From Candidatus Nitrosopumilus sp. (GTDB lineage Archaea; Thermoproteota; Nitrososphaeria; Nitrososphaerales; Nitrosopumilaceae): 46,434 bases of DNA. The notes under the pieces are model-generated. The model had not been told where the DNA came from. It searched no databases and was given only the letters and a program-made list of their open reading frames with translations. Position 1 is the first letter of the stretch. Every line of letters starts with the position of its first letter. Positions 31,714 to 40,988 of this stretch are shown in pieces. The position numbers were made by a program, and so were the translations under genes. The stretch spans positions 1-46,434 of the forward strand of contig NZ_JAOULD010000010.1 in NCBI RefSeq assembly GCF_029882185.1. Direction: 5' to 3'.

Positions 31714-34519
31714 ACTGAAAATCAGAGGAGCAAGACATCATAATCTAAAGAATTTGGATATTGACATCCCAAAAAATAAGCTAGTTGTAATCAGTGGGTT
31801 GTCAGGTTCAGGCAAATCTACGTTGGCATTTGATACTATCTATGCTGAAGGTCAGAGAAGATACGTCGAATCACTTTCAGCTTATGCGCGTCAGTTTTTA
31901 GAAATGATGGACAAACCTGATGTTGATTCCATTGAAGGCCTTTCTCCTGCAATTTCCATACAGCAAAAAACTACTAGTAAAAATCCACGATCTACTGTTG
32001 GAACTACAACTGAGATTTATGATTACATGAGATTGCTTTTTGCAAGAATCGGCATTCCTTATTGTACAAATTGTGGACGTAAAGTTTCAAGCCAATCCGT
32101 AGAACGAATTTGTGATTCTGTACTCAAAGATTTTTCAGGAAAAAAAATCCTGGTCTTAGCTCCTCTTATTCAGAGAAAAAAAGGAACCTATGAGAAGTTA
32201 TTTGAACAAATCAAAAAGGATGGGTATTCTCGAATACGCCTAAACGGTGAAATTTTGAGCCTGGACGATGAAATTCCTCCTCTTGACCGCCAAAAATGGC
32301 ATAATATCGAAATTGTAGTTGATAGAATTACAACTGAAAAATCAGAACGATCTAGACTCTTTGAAGCCATACAAACTGCAATCAAAGCATCAAAAGGTGA
32401 TGTGATGATTGCAACCGAGAAATCTGAAAAGATTTTCTCTCAAAACAATGCCTGTCCATACTGTGGATTAACTGTCGGTGAATTGGAACCTCGCTCTTTT
32501 TCATTTAATTCTCCTTTTGGAATGTGTAAAACATGTAATGGATTGGGAGTGAAGATGGAGTTTGATGCAGATTTAGTTGTACCTGATAAGACTAAATCTA
32601 TTTTGGATGGTGCAATAGTGCCTTGGAGTGGACGATTTTCTGCATTTAGACGCCAGGCCTTAAGAGCAGTTGGTAAAAAATTTGGGTTTGATTTGATGAC
32701 TCCTTTTGATAAAATCGAACCAAAACATCTTCAAATTATTTTACATGGAACAGATGATCTGATTGATTTTACATATCGTTCAAAATCTGGAGATTCTTCT
32801 TGGCAATCCACAAATACGTTTGAGGGTGTTCTATCTAATTTACAACGTACTTTCATGGAGACTGACTCTGAATCTAAACGAGAATGGCTGAAACAATTCA
32901 TGAGGGATACTCCTTGTAATGCTTGCAATGGTAAAAAATTAAAACCTGAATCCCTGGCGGTCAAAATTAATGAAAAAGGAATAATGGATGTATGTGATAT
33001 GTCCATTGATCATTGTTATGATTTCTTTTCTTCATTAAAACTAACTGAAAATGAACAATACATTGCAAGAGATGTACTAAAAGAAATTAGAGAGCGTCTT
33101 GAGTTTTTAATGAATGTTGGATTAAATTATCTTACTCTGAATAGATTAAGTTCCACATTGTCGGGTGGTGAATCCCAACGAATTAGATTGGCAACTCAAA
33201 TTGGCTCTAATTTGACTGGCGTATTATATGTACTAGATGAACCTACAATTGGATTGCATCAAAGAGATAATACAAGACTCATTAAAACGTTAAACAAGCT
33301 ACGAAATCTAGGAAATACCGTCATAGTTGTAGAGCATGACGAAGAAGTAATCCGAAATTCAGATTGGATGATTGATTTAGGACCTGGTGCAGGTGTTCAT
33401 GGAGGAAATGTTGTTTTTGAAGGAACTGTAAATCAAATTCTCAAAGATGACAAATCTGTAACTGGGGCATATCTCAAAAATAATTCTTTGATAAATTTAG
33501 AAAATAAAATCCGCAATCGTTCAGGATCATTGATTGTAAAGAATGCATCTGAAAATAATCTAAAAAACATAGATGTAGAAATCCCTCTCGGCCTTTTTGT
33601 TTCTGTAACTGGAGTTTCTGGATCCGGAAAATCTACATTGATTAATGATATATTGTTAAAATCCCTAGAAAACTATTTTTACAAATCAAATGTTAGGGCT
33701 GGCTCCCACAAAGAAATCATCGGGTTGGAAAACATTGATAAAGTAATTGCAATTGACCAGTCTCCTATTGGCAGAACTCCTCGCTCAAATCCTGCAACAT
33801 ACATTGGGGCATTCACTCCTATTCGAGAACTTTATGCAAACACTGCATTATCTAAAGAACGAGGATATGCCCCTGGACAATTTTCATTTAATGTAGCTGA
33901 TGGTAGATGTTTTGCATGTGATGGAGATGGAGTAAAACAAATTGAAATGCAGTTTTTATCGGATGTTTATGTAAAATGTGATGAATGTAAGGGAAAAAGA
34001 TACAACACTGAAACTTTATCAGTATTATACAAGGGAAAAAATATTTCTGACATCTTGGACATGACCGTATTTGAAGCATTAAATTTCTTTGAGAATGTTC
34101 CTGCAATAAAACGAAAATTACAAACAGTATATGATGTTGGATTGGGATATATCAAACTCGGACAATCCTCTACCACTCTGTCAGGAGGTGAGGCTCAAAG
34201 AGTCAAACTTGCGTCTGAATTATCAAAAAGAGGTACTGGAAAAACTCTCTATATCCTTGATGAGCCTACAACAGGTTTGCATTTTGCAGATGTTCAAAAA
34301 TTATTAGATGTGCTTAACCGTCTTGTGAATCTTGGAAATACTGTTGTTGTAATTGAGCATAATATGGATGTGATCAAAAATTCTGACTGGCTAATTGATC
34401 TTGGACCGGAAGGCGGTGATGAAGGTGGACAAGTTGTAGCCACTGGCATTCCAAAAGAGATTTCAAAAGCACCTGGAAGTTACACTGGAAAGTATTTGAA
34501 GAAAATATTAAAAAAATGA
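31700..34519 (+). CDS. uvrA: Excinuclease ABC subunit A
   Basis: A 939-residue tandem ABC ATPase that recognises damaged DNA. Two Walker A motifs (ISGLSGSGKSTLAF near the start, VTGVSGSGKSTLIN at about 600), two signature motifs (LSGGESQRIRLA, LSGGEAQRVKLA) and Cys-rich zinc modules (CTNCGRK, CPYCGL/CKTCNGLG, CFACDGDG/CDECKGKRY) are complete. ATG at 31700 (MVENKLKIRGAR) matches the family start and overlaps uvrB by 14 bp; a TTG at 31688 is less likely. Confidence 0.95.
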   Translation: MVENKLKIRGARHHNLKNLDIDIPKNKLVVISGLSGSGKSTLAFDTIYAEGQRRYVESLSAYARQFLEMMDKPDVDSIEGLSPAISIQQKTTSKNPRSTVGTTTEIYDYMRLLFARIGIPYCTNCGRKVSSQSVERICDSVLKDFSGKKILVLAPLIQRKKGTYEKLFEQIKKDGYSRIRLNGEILSLDDEIPPLDRQKWHNIEIVVDRITTEKSERSRLFEAIQTAIKASKGDVMIATEKSEKIFSQNNACPYCGLTVGELEPRSFSFNSPFGMCKTCNGLGVKMEFDADLVVPDKTKSILDGAIVPWSGRFSAFRRQALRAVGKKFGFDLMTPFDKIEPKHLQIILHGTDDLIDFTYRSKSGDSSWQSTNTFEGVLSNLQRTFMETDSESKREWLKQFMRDTPCNACNGKKLKPESLAVKINEKGIMDVCDMSIDHCYDFFSSLKLTENEQYIARDVLKEIRERLEFLMNVGLNYLTLNRLSSTLSGGESQRIRLATQIGSNLTGVLYVLDEPTIGLHQRDNTRLIKTLNKLRNLGNTVIVVEHDEEVIRNSDWMIDLGPGAGVHGGNVVFEGTVNQILKDDKSVTGAYLKNNSLINLENKIRNRSGSLIVKNASENNLKNIDVEIPLGLFVSVTGVSGSGKSTLINDILLKSLENYFYKSNVRAGSHKEIIGLENIDKVIAIDQSPIGRTPRSNPATYIGAFTPIRELYANTALSKERGYAPGQFSFNVADGRCFACDGDGVKQIEMQFLSDVYVKCDECKGKRYNTETLSVLYKGKNISDILDMTVFEALNFFENVPAIKRKLQTVYDVGLGYIKLGQSSTTLSGGEAQRVKLASELSKRGTGKTLYILDEPTTGLHFADVQKLLDVLNRLVNLGNTVVVIEHNMDVIKNSDWLIDLGPEGGDEGGQVVATGIPKEISKAPGSYTGKYLKKILKK

Positions 34520-36102
34520 CTTTTGAGATTTCTAAACTTATCATTCCTACTGATCCTGGAATTTATCTGATGAAAGATACTGATGGAACAATTATCTATA
34601 TTGGCAAAGCAAAAAATTTAAAAAATAGAGTAAAATCATATTTTAACAAAAATCAAAATTACAAAACACAAAAACTGGTTGAAAACATTTCTGATATTGA
34701 ATTTGTTTTAACTGATAATGAGAGTGAGGCATTTCTTTTAGAATCAAACATGATCAAAAAATACAGGCCTAGATTTAATATTGAATTAAAAGATCAACAG
34801 AGATACACATATCTTAGAATTTCTGATGAAAAATACCCTAGACTGCTGGTTTCAAGAAGAACAAGGGATGGAAAATTTCTTGGAAAAGGAAAGACTTTTG
34901 GACCTTTTACTCAAGGTAGTTCGAAACTACTCACGATTGGTGCATTGAGAAAGGCGTTTCAAATCAGAATTTGCAAAACTCTTCCAAAAAAAGTCTGTTT
35001 GGAATACCACTTGGGAAATTGTGAAGGACCATGTGAATTCAAGGATGCACAGGAAAGATACTCTAAACATGTTCAAGCATTACAAGATGTCCTGAAAGGA
35101 AAAAACCAAACACAAATTTTTATAAAAAAATTAGAAGAAGAAATGCAACAAGCTGCAGAATTGCAGCAATTTGAGCGTGCAAAAGACATCCGTGATACTT
35201 TGATTAGGCTTGGAAGCCTTCAAACCAAACAAAAAATGGAATATGTTGAAAATTCTGATGAAGAATATTTCGGTGTCATCATTCAGGATCAATCTGCAAC
35301 TGTAATGAATTTTAGGATGATCAATGGGGTAATACGAGATAGTGACAAGTTTTTTTATGACTTGGTAGGTGATAATTCCTTTTCCAACTTTTTGTACCAA
35401 TATTATTCGACACACAAAATACCCAAATTCGTTATGGTTAGTGAACTTCCGGAAAACCAAAAACTATTGGAGTCTTTACTTTCAGAACAATCTGGATTTG
35501 ACGTAAAAATCTTAACTCCTAGCAGAGGAAAGAAAAAAGAAATCATTAATCTGCTACTAAAAAATATCAAATTGATTCATTCCAAAGGCGGCAATCCTGG
35601 TCTAGTTGAATTAAAAGAAATTCTTGGACTGCATGTAATTCCAAACATCATTGAATGTTTTGATGTTTCTAATCATGGTGAAGATTTTGCTGTGGGTTCT
35701 ATGTCCAGATTTATTGGAGGAATCCCAAACAAGGATGGGTATAGAAAATTTAAAATCAAAACAGTTTCTGGAAGAGATGATTTTGCAATGATTGGTGAGA
35801 TCATCAAAAGACGATATTATGCATTATTGGAAGAAAACTCTCAACTTCCTGATCTAATTGTAATTGATGGCGGTAAAGGACAGCTTGGTTCTGCTGTAAA
35901 GTCTTTAGAATCTCTTGGTTTGAACTTGCCTTGTATATCTTTAGCAAAAGAAAATGAAGAAGTCTATCTTCCTAAACATAAAAATCCAATTGTAATTCCA
36001 AAATACAAAGCATCCCTAAAAATTTTACAGCATGCAAGAGATGAGACTCATAGATTTGGTGTTGCATATAACAGAACAATAAGGAAAAATCAAATAAAAT
36101 AA
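34516..36102 (+). CDS. uvrC: Excinuclease ABC subunit C, lacking the C-terminal HhH
   Basis: A 528-residue dual nuclease. The GIY-YIG domain (PGIYLMKDTDGTIIYIGKAKNLKNR, about 13-37) makes the 3' cut, the UVR motif (QQFERAKDIRDTLIRLG) contacts UvrB, and the RNase H-like domain (IECFDVSNHGEDFAVGSM, DLIVIDGGKGQL, HRFGVAYNR) makes the 5' cut. Cys residues KTLPKKVCLEYHLGNCEGPC are the family's cluster region. The protein stops 14 residues after HDETHRFG-type sequence, so the usual C-terminal helix-hairpin-helix pair is absent. It overlaps uvrA by 4 bp. Confidence 0.94.
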   Translation: MTFEISKLIIPTDPGIYLMKDTDGTIIYIGKAKNLKNRVKSYFNKNQNYKTQKLVENISDIEFVLTDNESEAFLLESNMIKKYRPRFNIELKDQQRYTYLRISDEKYPRLLVSRRTRDGKFLGKGKTFGPFTQGSSKLLTIGALRKAFQIRICKTLPKKVCLEYHLGNCEGPCEFKDAQERYSKHVQALQDVLKGKNQTQIFIKKLEEEMQQAAELQQFERAKDIRDTLIRLGSLQTKQKMEYVENSDEEYFGVIIQDQSATVMNFRMINGVIRDSDKFFYDLVGDNSFSNFLYQYYSTHKIPKFVMVSELPENQKLLESLLSEQSGFDVKILTPSRGKKKEIINLLLKNIKLIHSKGGNPGLVELKEILGLHVIPNIIECFDVSNHGEDFAVGSMSRFIGGIPNKDGYRKFKIKTVSGRDDFAMIGEIIKRRYYALLEENSQLPDLIVIDGGKGQLGSAVKSLESLGLNLPCISLAKENEEVYLPKHKNPIVIPKYKASLKILQHARDETHRFGVAYNRTIRKNQIK

Positions 36103-36121
36103 GAAAAAAGGAAAGTTTTGG

Positions 36122-36712
36122 TTAGTTCACTGTGACACTACCGACCATCCATGGGTGTACCATGCAAAAGTAATCGTAGCTGCCTGCGTCATTGAATGTA
36201 AATGCATAAGATGCATCTGCCATGACTAGACTGCTATCAAATACGCCAGATGGGCCATCTGATGGACTACCGCCAGTTACTGTATGTGCTGCTGTGTCGA
36301 TGTTTATCCATTCTACTGTATCTCCAACATTGATTTCAATATCTGCTGGTAAGTAGCATGCATTACTTGCTTCACATCCTGGAACTGAAGTGCCTACTGG
36401 AATGTCAACTGTGTGAGTTGTTGGTCCTGCTGATTCTTTGACCATTGGTTTTTCTTCTTTGACCTCGACTTTTACAGTGTCTTTCATTTTCACCTCTTCT
36501 GCTGCCTTTGGAGCTTCTGCTTTTACTTTTGCTGCCAAGTCACCAAATGGATCTGTTTGGGTCTTGGTTTCTGAAGGTTGTGCAGTAACTTTTGGGGCTG
36601 TAGTTTTTGCAACTGGTGAATTATCCACAGAGTCTCCTACGACTGCAATTCCTACACCTACTAGTGCAATTGCAATTGAGAAAACTATTGCTGCTTTGTC
36701 TATGCCTGCCAT
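36122..36712 (-). CDS. Membrane-tethered blue-copper (plastocyanin-like) protein
   Basis: A 196-residue protein: an N-terminal membrane segment (about 8-27), a Pro/Lys/Thr/Glu-rich linker (about 30-95), then a cupredoxin domain. Type I copper ligands are visible: His in DTAAHTVTGG, and Cys, His and Met in YDYFCMVHPWMVG. Ammonia-oxidising archaea rely on such copper carriers instead of c-type cytochromes for extracellular electron transfer. It is convergent with uvrC (19 bp apart). Single domain; a specific redox partner cannot be named. Confidence 0.9.
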   Translation of the reverse strand: MAGIDKAAIVFSIAIALVGVGIAVVGDSVDNSPVAKTTAPKVTAQPSETKTQTDPFGDLAAKVKAEAPKAAEEVKMKDTVKVEVKEEKPMVKESAGPTTHTVDIPVGTSVPGCEASNACYLPADIEINVGDTVEWINIDTAAHTVTGGSPSDGPSGVFDSSLVMADASYAFTFNDAGSYDYFCMVHPWMVGSVTVN

Positions 36713-37034
36713 ATTGATCCATGACTTAGCATATGCTAAATAAATCTAATCGTCTCAATTATGCTAAATTTTAAAATCTGGCCAATTTGAGAATTCATGG
36801 TTTTGAAATTAGCTTCTGATATCTTTCTTTTGTTCTCTTTTTGAAATATTTACAATATTATAATATGTAAATTCCATAAGATCTCTCTAATTGAAGTCAA
36901 AAAGTTTTCAATGAATGTAAACATGTGTTTTTTATGAATATGATACAGATGATTTACAAACTGCAAATAACCTCTTACCAAGTATAACTAATCATTTTTG
37001 GTCTGTCTCTTTTGCTTCTGATATTTTTAGATGT
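36713..37034. other. 322-bp intergenic stretch
   Basis: It contains the promoter of the cupredoxin gene at its left end (A/T-rich around 36735-36750) and otherwise AT-rich sequence with no reading frame, repeat or RNA that I can support. Confidence 0.4.
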
Positions 37035-37385
37035 TTATTGGATTAATTCGTATTCAACCTTTAATTTTCTTTGTGTGATTAATTGATTGATGAATTTTTT
37101 TCTTTTTTGGATAATCTGATCATTGATCATCATTTTTGTTGTTAACTGTTCAAACATTATTTTTTCATCGATCTTTACTTTTAGTGAATCTCCATTTTTT
37201 ATAATAAAAACTCCGATTCCCCAAAACAAACCCACATGTAATGCCACATACTTTGATTGCAAGTCCGTTATCTTGCCTTTGTAAATTTCTATATGTTCCC
37301 TGCTTTGCTCAACAGTTGAATATCCTGTTTGAATAATCCATGAAATCTTTCTAGCATTTCCATCTGAATAAAAAACATGGTTCAA
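37035..37385 (-). CDS. Hypothetical protein, 116 residues
   Basis: A 116-residue protein with a central hydrophobic strand-like stretch (YVALHVGLFWGIGVFII) and a basic helical C terminus (MMINDQIIQKRKKFINQLIT). The stretch is too polar at its ends to be a sure membrane segment. Family not recognised; the N-terminal strands VFYSDGNARKISWIIQTG loosely recall an RNase H-like fold. ATG at 37385; divergent from the small gene at 37462. Confidence 0.55.
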   Translation of the reverse strand: MNHVFYSDGNARKISWIIQTGYSTVEQSREHIEIYKGKITDLQSKYVALHVGLFWGIGVFIIKNGDSLKVKIDEKIMFEQLTTKMMINDQIIQKRKKFINQLITQRKLKVEYELIQ

Positions 37386-37461
37386 TTGTCAACCAAAAAG
37401 GGGTCTTTTGTTAATATATTTTGAATCCTCCACTTATGATCAAAGATTGAAAGGTGTACTT

Positions 37462-37668
37462 ATGCTTGAGTCTCATGCTTTCTTCTCGAAGATGGTAGAT
37501 GAATTAGTTGAATTCTCAGAATATGATCCAGAATTAGCTGATGGAATTAAATGGCTGGATGATCAGGCTCAGAAAAAAGGCATCACGTTTTATGATATGG
37601 TTTTTGAAGTTCTGTACAAACATGATGTAAACACTAAAGCCAAAGATTGGCTAAGTACAAGAAATTAA
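37462..37668 (+). CDS. Small hypothetical protein (68 residues)
   Basis: A 68-residue acidic helical protein (MLESHAFFSKMVDELVEFSE). The ATG at 37462 is chosen because AGGTG lies just upstream; the open frame continues to 37408 without a better start. The WLDDQAQKKGITFYDMVFEVL segment resembles the product of the small gene at 38951 (IDHQTQLEGVSFFDVYL), so the two may be paralogues flanking citrate synthase. It converges on citrate synthase. Confidence 0.6.
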   Translation: MLESHAFFSKMVDELVEFSEYDPELADGIKWLDDQAQKKGITFYDMVFEVLYKHDVNTKAKDWLSTRN

Positions 37669-37669
37669 A

Positions 37670-38833
37670 TTATTTTCTCAAGTCTAGTGTTTGATATTCA
37701 CAACCTTCAGGTCCGCAATACTTTCCAACATATGTGGCCTTTGGTCTGTACAATGCTGGTTTGGGTGCTGCCTCTGCAAATTTTTCTTCTATGATGTGTG
37801 CTGCCCATCCTACGACACGTGAAATTGCAAAAATCGGCGTATTGAGATCCATTGGAATTTTTAGCATATAATACAATGATGCACTGTATAGGTCTACGTT
37901 TGGATAGATGTCTTTGTTTTTTTGTTTTTTCATTTCAGCAATCGTTGTAGTTTCAATTTTCTCTGTAATGTCAAACCAAGGATCTTTAGTTTTTTCTGCT
38001 AATTTTCTTGATAATTCTTTTAGTACTTGAGCTCTTGGGTCGTATGTTTTGTAAACTGCATGACCCATTCCCATTATTCTGTGGCCTGCGTTCATTTCTT
38101 TTTTAATCCATTCTTCCACTTTTTGAATATCTCCTATTTCCAATAACATCTTCATTACTTCTGTGTTGGCTCCTCCATGCAGTTCTCCACTCAGTGCTCC
38201 TATTGCAGCACTACATGCTGAATACATGTGAGCCCTAGTTGATGCAACTTGTCTTGCAGTAAATGTAGATGCATTAAATGTATGATCTGCATGTAAAATC
38301 AAACACACGTCAAAGATCCTTTCTACTTCTGGATCTGGTCTTTCTCCTGACATCATATATAGGAAATTTGCTGCATGACTCAGAGTTGGATCTGGATCTA
38401 CTATATCTAATCCGTTTCTTATTCTGTTCCAACTTGCAATGATTGTAGGGACTTTTGCGATCAGGTTTATTGCCTTATCATAACTTGCTTCCTTGTTTGC
38501 AAATTCTTCATCATAATATCCTGCAAGTGCTGCTACAAATGCCTGAAGCATATCCATGGGGTCTGCATCTTTTCTCCAATTGCCCATGTTTTTTTGCATT
38601 TGTTTTGGAATTAATCTGGCATCAATCAATTTGGCATTGAATTCGTCTAATTGGTTTCTATTTGGAAGTTTGTCATAAATGAGCAAATATGCTGTTTCTT
38701 CAAATGTTGAATATTTGGTTAATTCTAAAATATTATATCCTCGATAAATGAGCTTGCCTTGTTCTCCGTCAATATTGGAAATTTTGGTATCTGCTACTTC
38801 GATTCCACGAAGTCCAATATTTTTTGTTTCCAT
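37670..38833 (-). CDS. gltA: Citrate synthase
   Basis: A 387-residue enzyme that condenses oxaloacetate and acetyl-CoA. Characteristic stretches are METKNIGLRGIEVADTKIS, DGEQGKLIYRGYNI, LHADHTFNASTFTARQVAST, GALSGELHGGANTEV (His), MGMGHAVYKTYDPRAQVLKEL (His and Arg) and the late Asp region with LYSASLYYMLKIP. The annotatable start is the ATG at 38833; a longer frame to 38932 exists, but a TATA-like AAAATATATAG lies about 30 nt ahead of 38833. Supplies 2-oxoglutarate for biosynthesis. Confidence 0.94.
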   Translation of the reverse strand: METKNIGLRGIEVADTKISNIDGEQGKLIYRGYNILELTKYSTFEETAYLLIYDKLPNRNQLDEFNAKLIDARLIPKQMQKNMGNWRKDADPMDMLQAFVAALAGYYDEEFANKEASYDKAINLIAKVPTIIASWNRIRNGLDIVDPDPTLSHAANFLYMMSGERPDPEVERIFDVCLILHADHTFNASTFTARQVASTRAHMYSACSAAIGALSGELHGGANTEVMKMLLEIGDIQKVEEWIKKEMNAGHRIMGMGHAVYKTYDPRAQVLKELSRKLAEKTKDPWFDITEKIETTTIAEMKKQKNKDIYPNVDLYSASLYYMLKIPMDLNTPIFAISRVVGWAAHIIEEKFAEAAPKPALYRPKATYVGKYCGPEGCEYQTLDLRK

Positions 38834-38950
38834 AATGAGCCTAGAAAATTCTTCTATATATTTTCGTTCAAGATCGTGTCTATGAAATTTAGCATTTAGT
38901 CTAATATGCCAACTTTTGACCATAAATGACAATTTTTAATCAAAAATTAC

Positions 38951-39142
38951 TTGACTCCTAAAGAGCGTAAAGATTTACAAAAATTGGATGACCTGGTGTT
39001 AAATGCAACATCTGATGAACTAAAAAAAATTCAAGAAATTGATCATCAAACTCAACTTGAGGGTGTATCATTTTTTGATGTGTATCTTGATTCTAGATCT
39101 TTGATCCACAAAAATATCAAAAAACAGTCTCGTAAATTTTGA
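38951..39142 (+). CDS. Small hypothetical protein (63 residues)
   Basis: A 63-residue charged helical protein starting with TTG at 38951. QEIDHQTQLEGVSFFDVYLD resembles the C-terminal half of the 68-residue protein on the other side of citrate synthase (WLDDQAQKKGITFYDMVFEVL). No known family. It is 27 bp upstream of the DHH gene and may be co-transcribed with it. Confidence 0.5.
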   Translation: MTPKERKDLQKLDDLVLNATSDELKKIQEIDHQTQLEGVSFFDVYLDSRSLIHKNIKKQSRKF

Positions 39143-39169
39143 TCACATTCTTCATTTAAATGAGGGTCT

Positions 39170-40318
39170 GTGAATTTTCTATCTGTATTGGCAGTATCTA
39201 AAACTAAAAAATCTACAACAAAAACTGTTAAGAAAAAAGTATCTAAAAAAACGACAAAAAAAACAGCCGCAAAAAAACCTGTAAAGAAAACCACAAAAAA
39301 AATATCAAAAAAATCTGTATCTAAAAAAACTATCAAACCACAAAGAACCAAGGTTATTTGTATTTCTCACAAAGAAGACTGTGACGGTATAAGTTCTGCT
39401 GCGATTATTCGACAAGCCTTTGGTGGTGATGCAATACTAGTTGACTATCCTGGACAAATGGAAGCACTAAATCAAGTAGTTTTAGATGAAAAATTAAAAT
39501 CCTTGTTTATCTGTGATTTGGGTCTTAGCAAGAAAACCCAAGATGAGTTCATTGACATTTTAACAACTCTGAGAAAAAACAAAGTCTCTGTGACTTACAT
39601 TGATCATCACGATATTGACCCTGACGTCGTAAAGGCATTAAACAAAATAAAAGTAAACGTGATTCATGATATCAATGAATGTACTGCTGTTTTAGCTTAC
39701 ACTGCATTCAAATCAAAATTAAATGATCATGCATCATTTGTTGCCGCATGTGCTGCAATTACTGATTACATGGAAACTAGACCTATTGGTTCAAAATTAC
39801 TTCAGATTTATGATAGGCAATTTGCATTGATCAGTGCGACTGTGATGACATATAATATTGTAGGACATCAAAAAGAACCTGATTATTTGCAATATTTGGT
39901 TGAAGAATTAGCTGATTCAAAATTCCCCCATGATATTCCAAATACATATGAATTTGCACAAATACAAGTTGAAAAATTATCTCAGATGATTGCTAAAGTT
40001 AAGATGGGATTAAAAACGATGTCTAATCTTGGACATATGGAAATTTTAGATGCTGGTGCTAGCGGTGCTGTTAATTTTGTAATGGGATTGTCTGGGAAAA
40101 ATGTAGGTGTTGCTTACAAAGAACGAGTTGATCATGGCATATATGCTGTATCAGTCAGAGGTTCAAAAGATTGTAAGGTTCACTTGGGTAAAATTGTAAA
40201 TCTTTTGGCAACTAGCCTTGGTGGCTCCGGAGGAGGGCATGATAAAGCATGTGGTGCAGTTATTCCTAAACCAAAAATAAAAAAATTCATTACAGAATTA
40301 AATAAAAAAATAAAATAA
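39170..40318 (+). CDS. DHH-family phosphoesterase with lysine-rich N-terminal tail
   Basis: A 382-residue protein. Residues about 10-62 are a histone-H1-like tail built from KKT/KKS/AAKK repeats. The rest is a DHH phosphoesterase: VICISHKEDCDGISSAAI (motif I, about 65-82), FICDLG (II), VTYIDHHDID (the DHH motif III), and the C-terminal DHHA1-type GGSGGGHDKACGAVI. This is the archaeal RecJ/GAN-like or nanoRNase-like group that degrades single-stranded DNA or small RNAs. The tail would hold the enzyme on nucleic acid. GTG start at 39170; the short hydrophobic NFLSVLAV before the tail may indicate a start further in. Confidence 0.82.
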   Translation: MNFLSVLAVSKTKKSTTKTVKKKVSKKTTKKTAAKKPVKKTTKKISKKSVSKKTIKPQRTKVICISHKEDCDGISSAAIIRQAFGGDAILVDYPGQMEALNQVVLDEKLKSLFICDLGLSKKTQDEFIDILTTLRKNKVSVTYIDHHDIDPDVVKALNKIKVNVIHDINECTAVLAYTAFKSKLNDHASFVAACAAITDYMETRPIGSKLLQIYDRQFALISATVMTYNIVGHQKEPDYLQYLVEELADSKFPHDIPNTYEFAQIQVEKLSQMIAKVKMGLKTMSNLGHMEILDAGASGAVNFVMGLSGKNVGVAYKERVDHGIYAVSVRGSKDCKVHLGKIVNLLATSLGGSGGGHDKACGAVIPKPKIKKFITELNKKIK

Positions 40319-40371
40319 TCACGTAAAAATCTAGAAATTTTTCTGGCCAAATGAGAAATTGATATTCTTTC

Positions 40372-40617
40372 ATGTCATACTGATATTGTTGATAGCGCTG
40401 TAGCTAGAATTGCCTATCCCATTCACATCTTGTCCCTTTGGGCTGCTGTGGTTGTATGCCTTATCCTTGCTACCTGATGTTGTTGGAACTGGAATTTTTG
40501 CAGCATTGATTGAACATGGTCTTGTCTTACGTTGGCTTGATAGCCATCTTTGGATTTGTTGATTTGACTGCTTTCAAACTAAAAGAACAAAAATCACAAT
40601 CGATCAATCTTAATTGA
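40372..40617 (+). pseudogene. Decayed small multi-pass membrane protein
   Basis: Three plus-strand frames in succession give membrane-like pieces: VARIAYPIHILSLWAAVVVC in one, then LPDVVGTGIFAALIEHG in the next, then SYVGLIAIFGFVDLTAFKL. Each is broken by a stop close to where the next begins. An intact ancestor would have had two or three membrane segments. It lies between the DHH gene and the flavoprotein gene. The family cannot be named. Confidence 0.5.
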
Positions 40618-40968
40618 AAATGCTACTAATTCTCCTTTATTCTTGGTAAGAAATCTTGCCACTTTAGAGAAAAATCCATATTTTTTATCTCTGCGTTTTA
40701 CTGCCTCTTTGGTTTCATACTCTCCTACAATTTCCACAGTTCCTGAAACCCACTTCCCTGAAATTTTTCCTTTAATATTGCACGTTGCAATTTTTACATT
40801 GTGGTTGTTTTTTAGACGCTTTATTTTTCCTGTTTGATCTCGAGTAACAACATAAACTAAATTATCTTTGATTGTAAACCAAACTGGCGTTTTAACCGCA
40901 GTTCCGTCTTTTTTGTAAGTCTCAACTGAAATATATTTTTCTGATTTAATATCGTCTAAATTTTTCAT
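40594..40968 (-). CDS. PPOX/FDOR-class flavin or F420-dependent oxidoreductase
   Basis: A 124-residue split-barrel protein: KYISVETYKKDGTAVKTPVW, LVYVVTRDQTGKIKRLKNNH, VKIATCNIKGKISGKWVSGT and a C-terminal basic part. This is the pattern of the small F420-dependent PPOX-class (FDOR-B) enzymes. Substrate unknown. It overlaps the tail of the decayed gene by 24 bp. Confidence 0.78.
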   Translation of the reverse strand: MKNLDDIKSEKYISVETYKKDGTAVKTPVWFTIKDNLVYVVTRDQTGKIKRLKNNHNVKIATCNIKGKISGKWVSGTVEIVGEYETKEAVKRRDKKYGFFSKVARFLTKNKGELVAFSIKIDRL

Positions 40969-40988
40969 GATAAAATAATGATCTGGAA

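Noticed and set aside
37670-38932. Longer start for citrate synthase
   Set aside because: The extra 33 residues do not match the family and a TATA-like box precedes the ATG at 38833.
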